Shown here piece by piece: positions 54,386 to 64,000 of a stretch of 64,000 bases of DNA. Under the pieces are notes generated by a model. It was not told the origin of the DNA. It saw nothing but the letters and a program-made list of their open reading frames with translations, and did no database searches. The stretch is taken from NCBI GenBank assembly GCA_000965745.1, contig CP009479.1, positions 310,001 to 374,000 on the forward strand, given 5' to 3'. The stretch comes from an uncultured archaeon (GTDB taxonomy: Archaea; Thermoplasmatota; Thermoplasmata; Thermoplasmatales; Thermoplasmataceae). A program made the translations under genes and the position numbers. Numbering within the stretch: position 1 is the first letter of the stretch; each line of letters starts with the position of its first letter.

Positions 54386-56509
54386 TTGAAAATACTGGTG
54401 AACTGCGCACTCCCCTATGCAAACGGACCCCTGCACCTGGGCCACATCGCAGGTGCATACCTTGGGGCGGACATATTTGTAAGATTTCAGAGAATGAGAG
54501 GAAATGAGGTCCTGTTCGTTTCGGGCAGCGACGAGCACGGCACCCCGATAACCATGAGGGCGGACAGGGAGAATACCACTCCCGCAAGCATAGCTGACCG
54601 TTATTACAGGGAGCATTCCGAGACCTTCAGGAACCTCGGGATCGATTTCAGCATCTTCTCCAGGACAACCACCAAAGTGCACGCTGAAACTGTGAGGGAA
54701 ATTTTCCTGGAGCTAATGGACGGTGGCCTCCTTACCGAGAAGACGATGATATCCCCGTTCTGCCCGGGCTGCAACAGGTTCATGCCCGACAGGTACATCA
54801 CAGGAACCTGCCCCAACTGCGGCTTTGAAGAGGCAAAGGGCGACCAGTGCGACGAGTGCGGCAAGATCCTTGATCCCCAGGACCTGATAAGCCCGAAATG
54901 CGCAGTTTGCGGGACAGTCCCGGAATTCAGGGAGACAAAGCACATGTTCCTGAGGCTGGACCTCCTGCAGGACGGGATCCTGAAGTGGCTTGACACCAGG
55001 ACATTCTGGAAGCAGAACGTCCTCACATTCACGAAGAACTTCGTAAAAGGCGGCCTGAAAGAGAGGGCCATAACCAGGGATATCGAGTGGGGCGTGCCTG
55101 TTCCGCTTGAGGGCTATGAGAACAAGAGAATATATGTCTGGTTCGAGGCCCTTATCGGATACATATCGGCAGCAAAGATCTATTCAGAGAAGATCGGAGA
55201 CCCTGGCTACTGGAAATCCTTCTACATGGACCCGGAAGTGAGGAACTACTATTTCATCGGGAAGGACAACATACCGTTCCACAGCATAGTCTGGCCGGGC
55301 ATGATAATGGGCCTGAAGGGCATAAACCTCCCCTATGAGGTGGTGGCCAACGAATTCCTCAGGTTCAAGGGGAAACAGTTCTCCAAGAGCAGAGGCATAG
55401 GATTCACGGCCAATGAGATGCTGAACCTTGCTGGCAGGGATTACCTGAGATACTACCTTTCATCAATACTGCCGGAGAGCAGCGATGCTGATTTCTCGCC
55501 TGAGGATATGGCGGAAAAGGTCAATTCAGAGTACATCGACAAGTACGGGAATTTCATACACAGGGTCACGAGCTTTGCTTTCAACAATTCCCTGAAACTG
55601 GGCAAAGGGGAACTGGACGGGGACGACAGCATGATCCTGGAATACGCTGAAAAGAAGTTCACGCAATACTCCGGGAGGCTGGAGCGTGCAGAGGTCAAGA
55701 GGGCACTGCTGGAGTGGCTCGAGCTGGTGAAGGAGTCAAACGTATACTTCAACAGCTCAAAACCATGGGACCTGGTGAAGACAGACCTGAACAGGTGCAG
55801 CTCAAAGCTCTGGGTAGCATACAAGCTTGCACAGTACATGACGGTGATGGTATACCCCTTCACGCCGGATTCTGCAGTAAAGATGCTCTCCCGGCTTGGA
55901 GTCTCCCGGGAGGTTGAGAAAGCGGGATTCGATCTGCTGAAGAACGATGAGTTCACCATACCGGTTGAAAAACCTGCAAAACCCTTCAACAAGATGGAGT
56001 TTGAAGACGTGAACCCCAATCCGCTTGACCTCAGGGTTGCGAAGATAGTGGAGGCGAAGGATCATCCCAACGCGGATGCCCTGTATGTGATGAAACTGTC
56101 CGTTGGAGGCGAGGAGAGGCAGCTTGTTGCAGGCCTCAAGAAGCACTACAGCACCGAGGAGCTCATGGGCAGGAAGATCATCATAGTTGCAAACCTGAAA
56201 AAGGCAAAGTTAAGGGGAGAGGTATCCGAAGGGATGATGCTTGCAGCCGATGACGGCGATAGCGTCAAGTACCTCACTGTCCCGGATGAGATTCCGGAGG
56301 GGTCGAAGGTCAGCATAGGGGACTACGGCTACAACGGCACGGGGCAGATAGAGCTCAAGACGCTACAGGCGCTCGGGCTGAAGGTAAAAAAAGTAGACGG
56401 CCAGTTCAGGGCATCTGCTACACTCATGGACCATAACTATTTCCTGAACACAGGCGGGAAATTCGTTGAAGTGTCTGGGGAAAGCAGGGATGGGGCGACG
56501 ATCAAATAA
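54386..56509 (+). CDS. metG: Methionyl-tRNA synthetase
   Basis: 707 residues starting with TTG at 54386. The HIGH motif PLHLGH is at 15-20, a double zinc region (CPGCNRF, CPNCG, CDECGK, CAVCG) spans 125-180, and the KMSKS motif FSKSRG is near 333. The C-terminal 110 residues form a tRNA-binding Trbp/EMAP-like OB-fold (LRVAKIVEAKDHPNADALYVMKL). The gene follows lysS by 70 bases. It charges initiator and elongator tRNA-Met. Confidence 0.95.
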   Translation: MKILVNCALPYANGPLHLGHIAGAYLGADIFVRFQRMRGNEVLFVSGSDEHGTPITMRADRENTTPASIADRYYREHSETFRNLGIDFSIFSRTTTKVHAETVREIFLELMDGGLLTEKTMISPFCPGCNRFMPDRYITGTCPNCGFEEAKGDQCDECGKILDPQDLISPKCAVCGTVPEFRETKHMFLRLDLLQDGILKWLDTRTFWKQNVLTFTKNFVKGGLKERAITRDIEWGVPVPLEGYENKRIYVWFEALIGYISAAKIYSEKIGDPGYWKSFYMDPEVRNYYFIGKDNIPFHSIVWPGMIMGLKGINLPYEVVANEFLRFKGKQFSKSRGIGFTANEMLNLAGRDYLRYYLSSILPESSDADFSPEDMAEKVNSEYIDKYGNFIHRVTSFAFNNSLKLGKGELDGDDSMILEYAEKKFTQYSGRLERAEVKRALLEWLELVKESNVYFNSSKPWDLVKTDLNRCSSKLWVAYKLAQYMTVMVYPFTPDSAVKMLSRLGVSREVEKAGFDLLKNDEFTIPVEKPAKPFNKMEFEDVNPNPLDLRVAKIVEAKDHPNADALYVMKLSVGGEERQLVAGLKKHYSTEELMGRKIIIVANLKKAKLRGEVSEGMMLAADDGDSVKYLTVPDEIPEGSKVSIGDYGYNGTGQIELKTLQALGLKVKKVDGQFRASATLMDHNYFLNTGGKFVEVSGESRDGATIK

Positions 56510-56662
56510 AGGTAATATTTAATCGTCTTGTTCACAATACGATTTCATTACCGGGATCATACTGATTTCGTCAATCAGGCAACATGTATCATCGATGTGG
56601 CGATGTCCCTCAACATTTAGGTCAAAAAATTTAATATCGAGATTTTAATATCACATCTCCCA

Positions 56663-56851
56663 ATGATTTTTATGACATTCACTAAATTTGAAAAAGCAAG
56701 GATTATCGGAGCGCGAGCTTTGCAGATTGCCATGGGTGCCCCGGTTATAATAGATGTCCCCAGCAACCTTATAGATCCTGTTGATATCGCCATGCTTGAA
56801 TTCGAGAACAATGTCATACCAATTACCATAAAGAGGGCAGAATCCTCATAA
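56663..56851 (+). CDS. rpoK: RNA polymerase subunit K
   Basis: 62 residues from ATG 56663, or 59 residues from ATG 56672. The core [20 protein letters not shown] and [12 protein letters not shown] match RpoK/Rpb6, which stabilises the largest subunit near the clamp. Length fits the family. TATA-like TTTAATATC tracts lie upstream. Confidence 0.92.
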   Translation: MIFMTFTKFEKARIIGARALQIAMGAPVIIDVPSNLIDPVDIAMLEFENNVIPITIKRAESS

Positions 56852-57216
56852 CACCATTGAGGGCACATTTTCCTAAAGCATTGTAATTTTCCATAAGTTT
56901 TCTTCAATTTTGACCGTGGGTTTGCATTATCATGGGTGTTGTATATTAAAACCCAGAATTATCCAATAATTAGCAGGCTCGCGAAACAGTTAAATAGATT
57001 TTAGTTATAAGGGACATTACGCACTAAAAGTGTAGGAATATAACACTAATAGCCAGCCAACAAGGCGGGTAAGGGACAATGCTAAGTGCATATGTGTGAA
57101 CTATACCATTCCAAGGCTGGTAAATATGAGGTTGTGAGTTTATGCTCACTTCTGAGAGGGAAAGGTGCAAACTATGGCTCGCCAATTTCTCAATAATATT
57201 GTGCAAATGACAGGAA
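56852..57216 (+). promoter_or_regulatory. 16S promoter and structured leader
   Basis: CGAAAC followed by AGTTAAATA (56983-56996) reads as BRE plus TATA, placing the transcript start near 57022. The leader of about 190 bases contains CCAGCC (57053-57058) pairing with GGCTGG (57115-57120), a GTGAG-TTTATG-CTCAC hairpin (57134-57149), and TATGGCTCGCC (57173-57183), which pairs with GGCGAGCCATA (58697-58707) to form the pre-16S processing stem. No protein gene is seen. Confidence 0.65.
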
Positions 57217-58690
<1,474 letters not shown>

Positions 58691-58818
58691 AGACACGGCG
58701 AGCCATAGGCACACTCAATCCCTTTATATTCCAACCACTAGTGCACATTTATTCATAATCCATACTTTGCTCGAAAGAGTTTTATTTATTATTCTACTTA
58801 AGTGAGGTAAGGTTTAAT

Positions 58819-59040
58819 ATGTCCTTTGACGAAAAGGCAATGGAAATCCAGGATAAAGTTGAGAGAAGATTCTCAAATCTTGGGAAAGGCAAATATTCGA
58901 GGCTGCTCAGAATGGCCAAAAAACCGGACAGAGACGAGTATATCAAAGTCCTGCTCATTACAGGCGCCGGTATAATACTGCTCGGGCTTCTTGGGTTTTT
59001 TATATATCTTATGATGGGATATTATTTCAAAATACCATAG
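58819..59040 (+). CDS. secE: Preprotein translocase subunit SecE
   Basis: 73 residues. A charged N-terminal amphipathic part with RLLRMAKKPDRDEY, the conserved SecE motif, precedes one membrane helix (VLLITGAGIILLGLLGFFIYLMM). It clamps SecY in the Sec61/SecYEG channel. It lies 11 bases upstream of the Spt5 gene, the usual secE-nusG/spt5 pairing. GTGAGGT 11 bases upstream is a weak ribosome-binding site. Confidence 0.93.
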   Translation: MSFDEKAMEIQDKVERRFSNLGKGKYSRLLRMAKKPDRDEYIKVLLITGAGIILLGLLGFFIYLMMGYYFKIP

Positions 59041-59051
59041 GTGAATCTTAA

Positions 59052-59933
59052 ATGCAGAATGCTAATGAAAACCAGTTTGAATGGATAAACTTCGAAGTTT
59101 CTGATGTGAAGAAGGGCAGTGGCAGAAAAGAAGATGTGCCTATACTGCTCAGGAACATTCAGAGCAAGAAGAGAAAATTTTCAATAAATATTCAGGTTGA
59201 ATTCGAGGAGAGAGATCCCCTGATAGAGTGGTTTTTTACTGTCGATGCCGGCAAGGCCAAGGATTACACACTCTCACCCAATGACAATTCCCCGATTACT
59301 GAAGAAGTGGAGCTCGATGCCCATCAGACGAAGAAAATAACACTTAACGTCACTACTCCGAAAGGTGGGTACATGGGAGATAAGGCTATCCTGACGGTCA
59401 AGATTGATTCCGAGGATGGTGTCCACTCGCTTACAAAGACTTTCAGCGTTACGATATCCCCTATAATTGTCGCCCTCAAGACAACCGTGGGGAACGAGAT
59501 ACCGGTTTCCCGCGACCTTGTCAATAGGGCTCAGAGAGACAAGGAGGAAAGGATGGAGACCAACCCGAATGCCATAAGCGAAATACTAGCAGTAATGTCT
59601 CCCTTCGAAGTCAAGGGGTACGTGTTCGTTGAGGCCATGCACTCCGATAGGATAGCATACATAGCCAGGGGGATAAGGGGCTTCAAGGGAATCGTCCAGG
59701 GAGATATTGATCTAGAGGAAATAGTGCACTACCTCACACCGAAACCAGCAGTCACCGGTCTTGAAATTGGGGCGTTTGTCGAGCTGATTGATGGGCCGTT
59801 CAAGGGGGAGAAAGCCAAGATTACATTCATAGACGCCGGAAAGGAGGAAGTTACAGTCCAGCTTATAGAATCAATGGTCCCAATACCTGTAACAGTCAAG
59901 GCAGAAGCAATCAGGATGCTTGACAAGAAATAG
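59052..59933 (+). CDS. spt5: Spt5/NusG elongation factor with large N-terminal extension
   Basis: 293 residues, about twice the usual archaeal Spt5 length. Residues 170-293 hold the normal NGN-KOW pair: VKGYVFVEA, IRGFKGIVQGD (NGN domain, which binds the RNA polymerase clamp) and GAFVELIDGPFKGEKAKITFID (KOW). Residues 1-140 form an unknown beta-rich domain of Ig/COG1470-like appearance (ITEEVELDAHQTKKITLNVT, then GDKAILTVKIDS). No stop or ribosome site separates the parts, so it reads as a true fusion. The role of the extension is unknown. Confidence 0.88.
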   Translation: MQNANENQFEWINFEVSDVKKGSGRKEDVPILLRNIQSKKRKFSINIQVEFEERDPLIEWFFTVDAGKAKDYTLSPNDNSPITEEVELDAHQTKKITLNVTTPKGGYMGDKAILTVKIDSEDGVHSLTKTFSVTISPIIVALKTTVGNEIPVSRDLVNRAQRDKEERMETNPNAISEILAVMSPFEVKGYVFVEAMHSDRIAYIARGIRGFKGIVQGDIDLEEIVHYLTPKPAVTGLEIGAFVELIDGPFKGEKAKITFIDAGKEEVTVQLIESMVPIPVTVKAEAIRMLDKK

Positions 59934-59941
59934 GACATCTG

Positions 59942-61345
59942 ATGAAGCTTAAAGTTGGTTCCAAGGAGAAAGAGAGGAAGTTTCTGCAACATCTCAACAA
60001 ATACTTCGAGGATCCTGCTTCAATTCTGCCGGACTGCATGGACAAAGGTTTCCTTTGCCCCTTCGAGTCCTACCGGAAAAAGATTGATGCCACAGGCAAT
60101 TATGAAAAATACTCCAGATCGGCTGACCAGTTTCTCAGCGCCCTTGGTGAGACTAAGAAGATCATAGAGTCCGACTCCGCCCCAATTCTAGGGTTCATAA
60201 CAACACCATACGGGAATGTGGAGTATGCCAAGAGAGGCAATGCAGATCCCGCTGTCCTTGCCGGGCTCCAGCACTATGACAATGAGATATGGAGGATGCT
60301 TGCATTTTCATCACTGGCGAAGTCGAAAAAGGCGAGGGTCTACTCTTCCAGGAACTTCTATCTGGCCTCGTGCAAAAACAGCGGACCCGGAATAGAGTTT
60401 TTCCAGGATGTATTTGAGGAGCATGGAATCCAGCATTCTGTTTCTGATGGCATCATAGAGATAGGCGACTCCGGGAAGAGCATGGTCGTGACGCACTTCT
60501 CGGGACAGGCAGTAAGGATCTATGAAAACAGCCAGGGAAGCACCCTGCATATACTGATCAGGCACTTCCTCACGAAGGATTACTATTCTGATTTCTCAAT
60601 ATCAAGCGACTATCTTGAAGATTTTGTGAAGACCGTCCCTGAGGATGCGACTGCTTCATATTTCAACGGGAAGATTGATGACAGGCAGATGATCAAGAAG
60701 ATAGCCAGGCACAGAATTGACGAGGCTGTGGGCCAGGGAATGTACGTCATTGGGGACATGTGCTATACCGATTCCGATGAGTTCATTTCACAATTTACTG
60801 ATGATGCGATCTCTCCTGAGCTCCTCAGGGACCCGGTGGAGGAGTACGGCAAAGGCATATATCTGGAGACAGGAAGCACAAGAAAGCTCCTCGAGATACT
60901 GTGGCAGAAAAGTGGAGACAGGATAATCAAGAAGATGTTCCCTGATATGGATGACGGGAAGATAAAATCGCTTAAGGGCAGTCCAATGGACAGGATCGAG
61001 AGTGCTAGGAAGCTGTATAATTCAGATGAGATAGAGTCCTCTTTCGATGTTGAGCCTTGGTCAAAAAATGCGCAGTACCTGGTGGATCTCCTGAAGAAAT
61101 ACCACAAGGAAGGTAAAGACAATGCCATCAGAGAAGGGGAGAGAATGCTCACAAATTCCCCCATAGTGAAGGCCATATATTACGGGTTCCTGGAATCGGT
61201 TGGCGAGACCGAAAATAAGGAGTGGATGTTCACTCCGAACGAGATTGATCTTGGAACGAAGATGAAAGACCTGATAAGAGAGCTACTTACAAACGTCAGT
61301 GAAGTGAATGAGAAAATTGTTAACCTGAAGTCGTACATACCGTGA
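59942..61345 (+). CDS. Conserved-looking protein of unknown function in the spt5 operon
   Basis: 467 residues, soluble, no recognised domain. Parts look enzyme-like: a FITTPYGNVEYAKRG segment near 84-98, GTLHILIRHFLTKDYY-like and YVIGDMCYTDSDEF stretches, and an acidic C-terminal helix. Three Cys in DCMDKGFLCPF (35-40) and SCKNSG are spaced too loosely for a clear metal site. It lies 8 bases after spt5 and overlaps the PUA protein gene by 4 bases if that starts at GTG 61342, so it is in one operon with secE-spt5. Function cannot be assigned. Confidence 0.7.
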   Translation: MKLKVGSKEKERKFLQHLNKYFEDPASILPDCMDKGFLCPFESYRKKIDATGNYEKYSRSADQFLSALGETKKIIESDSAPILGFITTPYGNVEYAKRGNADPAVLAGLQHYDNEIWRMLAFSSLAKSKKARVYSSRNFYLASCKNSGPGIEFFQDVFEEHGIQHSVSDGIIEIGDSGKSMVVTHFSGQAVRIYENSQGSTLHILIRHFLTKDYYSDFSISSDYLEDFVKTVPEDATASYFNGKIDDRQMIKKIARHRIDEAVGQGMYVIGDMCYTDSDEFISQFTDDAISPELLRDPVEEYGKGIYLETGSTRKLLEILWQKSGDRIIKKMFPDMDDGKIKSLKGSPMDRIESARKLYNSDEIESSFDVEPWSKNAQYLVDLLKKYHKEGKDNAIREGERMLTNSPIVKAIYYGFLESVGETENKEWMFTPNEIDLGTKMKDLIRELLTNVSEVNEKIVNLKSYIP

Positions 61346-61353
61346 GGGACCAG

Positions 61354-61824
61354 ATGCCTAAACACTTTATATCAAAAAAAGAGCTTAAAAGCCTGAAGGA
61401 CAGGGTGGATCAGCTTGGGCTGGATCCTGAGACCCTGGCTAATGTTGAAGTGGAAGAGATTAAGGACGAAAAGTGCTATTTTGTTGACAAGAAGCCATTC
61501 ATCTATGAAAAGGGGAAGGAAGCATTCGTTCCAACCCTGTTCTTGCTGAATGAAGCCAGGCCCTCCGCCGCTTATGTCAGCGTTGATGATGGTGCAGTGC
61601 CGCACGTCATGAACGGGGCAAACGTTTTTGCCCAGGGGATCACCGAGATTGACATGAAAGTCAAGACTGGCGACATGGTGTTCGTAAGGAACAAGGACGG
61701 CATATTCCTTGCAGTGGGAATAGCAGAAAGAGATGCCCGGGAAATCATGGAAAACAGGAAAGGGGAAGCTGTCAAGCTGATACATTACCCGGACGACAGA
61801 ATCTTCAAGACCTTTTACAAGTAG
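61354..61824 (+). CDS. PUA-domain RNA-binding protein (MCT-1/Tma20-like)
   Basis: 156 residues from ATG 61354; a GTG at 61342 is also possible. The C-terminal PUA domain is visible: PHVMNGANVFAQGITEID near 86-103 and GDMVFVRNKDGIFLAVGIA near 108-126. The N-terminal part resembles the pre-PUA domain of MCT-1/Tma20-like archaeal proteins. It probably binds tRNA or rRNA or assists translation initiation or recycling. It is the last gene of the secE-spt5 operon. Confidence 0.82.
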   Translation: MPKHFISKKELKSLKDRVDQLGLDPETLANVEVEEIKDEKCYFVDKKPFIYEKGKEAFVPTLFLLNEARPSAAYVSVDDGAVPHVMNGANVFAQGITEIDMKVKTGDMVFVRNKDGIFLAVGIAERDAREIMENRKGEAVKLIHYPDDRIFKTFYK

Positions 61825-61870
61825 GCAGGCATACCATAACACTTATCATCGGAAAGCTTATAATATCCCC

Positions 61871-62329
61871 ATGGTAGATTTACTGAGCATAGGGACAAAA
61901 GCTCCTGATTTTCATTCCGTGGATCAGGAAGGCAAAGAGATTAGCCTCAGCCATTTCAAGGGAAGGCCCGTCATACTTTATTTCTATCCCAAAGATGATA
62001 CTCCCGGCTGCACCAAGGAAGCATGCAACTTCAGGGACAACTACTCGCAGTATGAGGCCAGGGGAGTGAAGGTCCTCGGCGTCAGTGTTGACGATCAGGA
62101 ATCGCACAGGAAATTTGCAGAAAAATACAACCTGAATTTCACACTCGTTGCGGACGATTCAAAGGATATCTCGCGGAAATACGGAGCCCTTGGAGACAAC
62201 GTTGCAAAGAGAGTCACCTATATCATTGACAAGGAAGGTTCGATAGCTCACGTTTACCCAAATGTGAATCCGGACCAGCACTCAGATGAAGTTATGGCCA
62301 AGCTGCAGGACCTTAGGCTTGTCAGTTAG
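61871..62329 (+). CDS. Peroxiredoxin, Bcp type (tandem copy 1)
   Basis: 152 residues. The peroxidatic Cys47 lies in YPKDDTPGCTKEAC, with the resolving Cys52. Thioredoxin-fold strands surround it (PVILYFYP, VLGVSVDD). It should reduce peroxides. A close paralogue follows 42 bases downstream; the pair is a tandem duplication also related to the copy at 42 kb. TATA-like TTATAATATC is about 10-20 bases upstream of the ATG. Confidence 0.92.
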   Translation: MVDLLSIGTKAPDFHSVDQEGKEISLSHFKGRPVILYFYPKDDTPGCTKEACNFRDNYSQYEARGVKVLGVSVDDQESHRKFAEKYNLNFTLVADDSKDISRKYGALGDNVAKRVTYIIDKEGSIAHVYPNVNPDQHSDEVMAKLQDLRLVS

Positions 62330-62371
62330 CTAGAGAAAAAATCAATAAATATTGAGAAGGCTTTGATGGTT

Positions 62372-62824
62372 ATGGCAGAACAACTTGAAACTGGAACCAA
62401 GGCTCCGGATTTTGAATCTGTTGATCAGAACGGAAACCCCGTCAAACTGAGCGACTACGACGGAAAAGTGCGTGTTGTTTACTTCTATCCCAGGGATAAT
62501 ACCCCTGGCTGCACCAAGGAAGCATGCAACTTCAGGGATAATTATGAAGAGTACGAGAAGAATGGCATAAAGGTATTCGGAATTAGTGTCGACTCAGAAA
62601 AATCACACAAGAATTTCGCGGACAAGTACGAGCTAAACTTCACGCTGGTAGCCGACAAGTCAAAGGAAATATCTGAGAAGTACGGTGTTCTTGGGGTTTC
62701 TTCAGCAAGAAGAGTCACGTACCTCATAGACAGAGAAGGTACAATAGCTCATGTTTACCCCAAGGTAAGCCCAAAGGAGCACGCTACTGAGGTCCTTAAG
62801 AAAATTGAAGAACTCGGTCTCTGA
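62372..62824 (+). CDS. Peroxiredoxin, Bcp type (tandem copy 2)
   Basis: 150 residues from ATG 62372; in-frame ATGs at 62363 and 62366 add up to three residues. The motif YPRDNTPGCTKEAC holds both active cysteines. It is very similar to the upstream copy around the active site but differs at the N-terminus and in the GVLGVSSARRV region. It probably has a distinct donor or expression pattern. Confidence 0.92.
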   Translation: MAEQLETGTKAPDFESVDQNGNPVKLSDYDGKVRVVYFYPRDNTPGCTKEACNFRDNYEEYEKNGIKVFGISVDSEKSHKNFADKYELNFTLVADKSKEISEKYGVLGVSSARRVTYLIDREGTIAHVYPKVSPKEHATEVLKKIEELGL

Positions 62825-63079
62825 CCATTTTATTTTCATTGTTGCCTGAAAGTACTGGCAGAGGCAACACAGCATCCCTTCCACTAAAGTGAGGCGGAAT
62901 TGCTTTGCCGTTTAAAGAAATATATTATGTAGTTTTATTGCCAGTCTGCATCGAAAGAACAGACAGGATTATAGAAGACATAATCCAGACTATGGATACT
63001 ATTAGCAATAGCGGATTTGGATCTACCCAGGCCGCAACGATGAATAATGCTGCGGGGAGAAGATACTTTATCACTCCCC

Positions 63080-63097
63080 AAAAAAAAGGATAAAAAT
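63080..63097 (-). terminator. Terminator after the ribosomal stalk genes
   Basis: On the minus strand the region reads TTTTTATCC followed by eight T residues, just downstream of the P1 stop. Oligo-T tracts terminate archaeal transcription. Confidence 0.55.
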
Positions 63098-63104
63098 CCA
63101 TGGA

Positions 63105-63419
63105 TCATCCGAAAAGTGAGCTCAGACCTTCCATGGCCTCTTCTTCAGAGACTTCTTCCTTCTTCTCTTCTTTCTTTTCCTCTTTCTTCTTTTCCTTCTT
63201 CTCAGCCGGTGCAGCCTGTGGGGCAGCTGGTGCTACCGCAGCTGCTGCAGCGTTTTTAAGGACTTCTTCAATCTTGACCCCTTTCAGGCTTGAAACAAGT
63301 GTTTTGAGTCTTGCTTCATCTGATGAGACGCCAGCTTCTGCCAGAACCTTCTTCAAGTTCTCCTCGTCTATTTCCTTTCCGGCTGAATGAAGCAGCAAAG
63401 CTCCGTATATATATTCCAT
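63105..63419 (-). CDS. rpl12: 50S ribosomal protein P1 (L12-like stalk protein)
   Basis: 104 residues. The N-terminal dimerisation helices ([17 protein letters not shown], then [19 protein letters not shown]) are followed by an Ala/Pro hinge, a Lys/Glu-rich stretch and the conserved acidic C-terminus ending GLSSLFG that recruits elongation factors. The same C-terminal sequence recurs in L10 upstream (GLGSLFG). It follows the L10 gene by 19 bases, the usual operon order. Confidence 0.95.
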   Translation of the reverse strand: MEYIYGALLLHSAGKEIDEENLKKVLAEAGVSSDEARLKTLVSSLKGVKIEEVLKNAAAAAVAPAAPQAAPAEKKEKKKEEKKEEKKEEVSEEEAMEGLSSLFG

Positions 63420-63438
63420 ATTTTCTTACCTCCTTACG

Positions 63439-64000
63439 TTATCCAAACAAGGAACCTAATCCTTCCGAAATGTTCTCGTCAACATTCCCTTCTTCTTTCT
63501 TTTCCTCTTGCTCTGGTTCTTCTTCTGCTTCCTCAGAAGCTTCTTCCTCGCCGCCAAGAGTGCCACTTAGGGCAGTGGCTTCCCTAATAGCTTTGAGTAT
63601 AAATAGTTCTATGTTGCTCTCATCCATGTATCCGCTCTCGAGAGCGAGCTGTTCAGCCTGGATCTTTGCCTTGAAAAGCAGATCGGGCAGAACCTCTGGG
63701 ACAATGAACATGGTTTCGAGTGCTACGCCTTTTGCTTCAGAGAATGCTTTTCCTATATCCCCAAGAATATCTTCCAGTTTGACTGAAAGGACATTCTTTG
63801 TGAATATAATGCCATCACTGTAAGCCCCTATTATATCGAGTCCAACGTTGATGGGCTTTATATCCAGTTTCTCCAGTATTTTCGCTTTGTCTCTGGGGAT
63901 TGGCTCTCCTTCCTTTACCAGAACGGTTTCCCCTTTGATCACTATCTTTCCCTTTTCAATTGCAGTCTTAAGACCCACTTTCTGGAATTCACTTATCATT
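63439..64000 (-). CDS. rpl10: 50S ribosomal protein L10 (P0), 5' part outside window
   Basis: About 187 C-terminal residues are present; the gene continues beyond 64000. A central part (PINVGLDIIGAYSDGIIFTK, then VLSVKLEDI) and the helical P1-binding region (AKIQAEQLALESGY) match archaeal L10/P0. The acidic hinge and the GLGSLFG C-terminal tag are typical. It anchors the P1 stalk dimers on 23S rRNA. The Met near 63999 is internal to the family's usual length of about 310 residues. Confidence 0.93.
   Translation of the reverse strand, partial: MISEFQKVGLKTAIEKGKIVIKGETVLVKEGEPIPRDKAKILEKLDIKPINVGLDIIGAYSDGIIFTKNVLSVKLEDILGDIGKAFSEAKGVALETMFIVPEVLPDLLFKAKIQAEQLALESGYMDESNIELFILKAIREATALSGTLGGEEEASEEAEEEPEQEEKKEEGNVDENISEGLGSLFG

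Noticed and set aside
62905-63093. A 62-codon plus-strand frame between the peroxiredoxins and the P1 gene
   Set aside because: It starts with TTG, has no ribosome site or family, and its end runs into the terminator of the P1 gene. Part of it looks faintly protein-like, but not enough to call.

Overview
The window is from an acidophilic Thermoplasmata archaeon, most likely of the Thermoplasmatales (Thermoplasma, Ferroplasma or Cuniculiplasma type). It carries archaeal information-processing genes: class I lysyl-tRNA synthetase, class I CCA-adding enzyme, NAC alpha, RpoK, SecE, an Spt5/NusG protein and the P1/L10 stalk. The 16S and 23S rRNA genes are separated by almost 9 kb of protein genes and lie in separate transcription units, which is the known Thermoplasma arrangement. 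Many genes have a TATA-like box 25-35 bases upstream of the start codon, consistent with leaderless mRNAs. Gene identities are read from sequence only; no database search was possible.

Bases 1-26,750 are an accessory region. Its backbone is three direct repeats, each made of the 3' part of a tRNA-Lys(CUU) gene (anticodon loop to acceptor end) plus about 110-140 bp of shared downstream sequence, at about 2.93, 18.61 and 21.27 kb. No 5' half of the tRNA is present, so these look like attachment-site remnants of elements integrated one after another into the same tRNA gene. The segment between repeats 1 and 2 (15.6 kb) holds a PIN-like protein, a three-gene operon ending in a SIR2-domain protein with a separate winged-helix gene upstream, a ribbon-helix-helix gene next to a frameshifted replication ATPase, a PD-(D/E)XK nuclease of HsdR N-terminal type, a protein with a nucleoside-deoxyribosyltransferase/TIR-like core, and two insertion sequences with recognisable ends. 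The segment between repeats 2 and 3 (2.6 kb) is almost entirely two VapBC modules and one membrane protein. Beyond repeat 3 come a GNAT acetyltransferase, a MazEF-like pair, a broken methyltransferase and an insertion-sequence graveyard (25.4-26.75 kb).

Bases 26,850-37,200 are mixed. A PadR regulator is divergent from an amidohydrolase/decarboxylase gene and a three-subunit molybdenum hydroxylase operon. After these come a membrane glycosyltransferase, a tyrosine recombinase broken by one in-frame stop, a PIN toxin with a Panacea-like partner, and a head-to-head pair that includes a CARF-like/winged-helix protein.

Bases 37,240-64,000 are mostly core chromosome: tRNA-Phe, an MFS transporter, NAC and CCA enzyme, a MoaD-like protein, tRNA-Gln, thiolase, peroxiredoxin, Zn-type ferredoxin, PurM, DUF99, 23S rRNA, an IS200/IS605 tnpB relic, an Mrp ATPase, a HIT protein, a PRTase-type regulator, LysRS, MetRS, RpoK, 16S rRNA, SecE-Spt5 with two downstream genes, two tandem peroxiredoxins, and P1 and L10. 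The strongest candidate for an undescribed system is the SIR2 operon at 5.25-8.05 kb. It lies in the same island as the deoxyribosyltransferase-like protein; both have folds known for NAD or nucleotide cleavage in antiviral defence.
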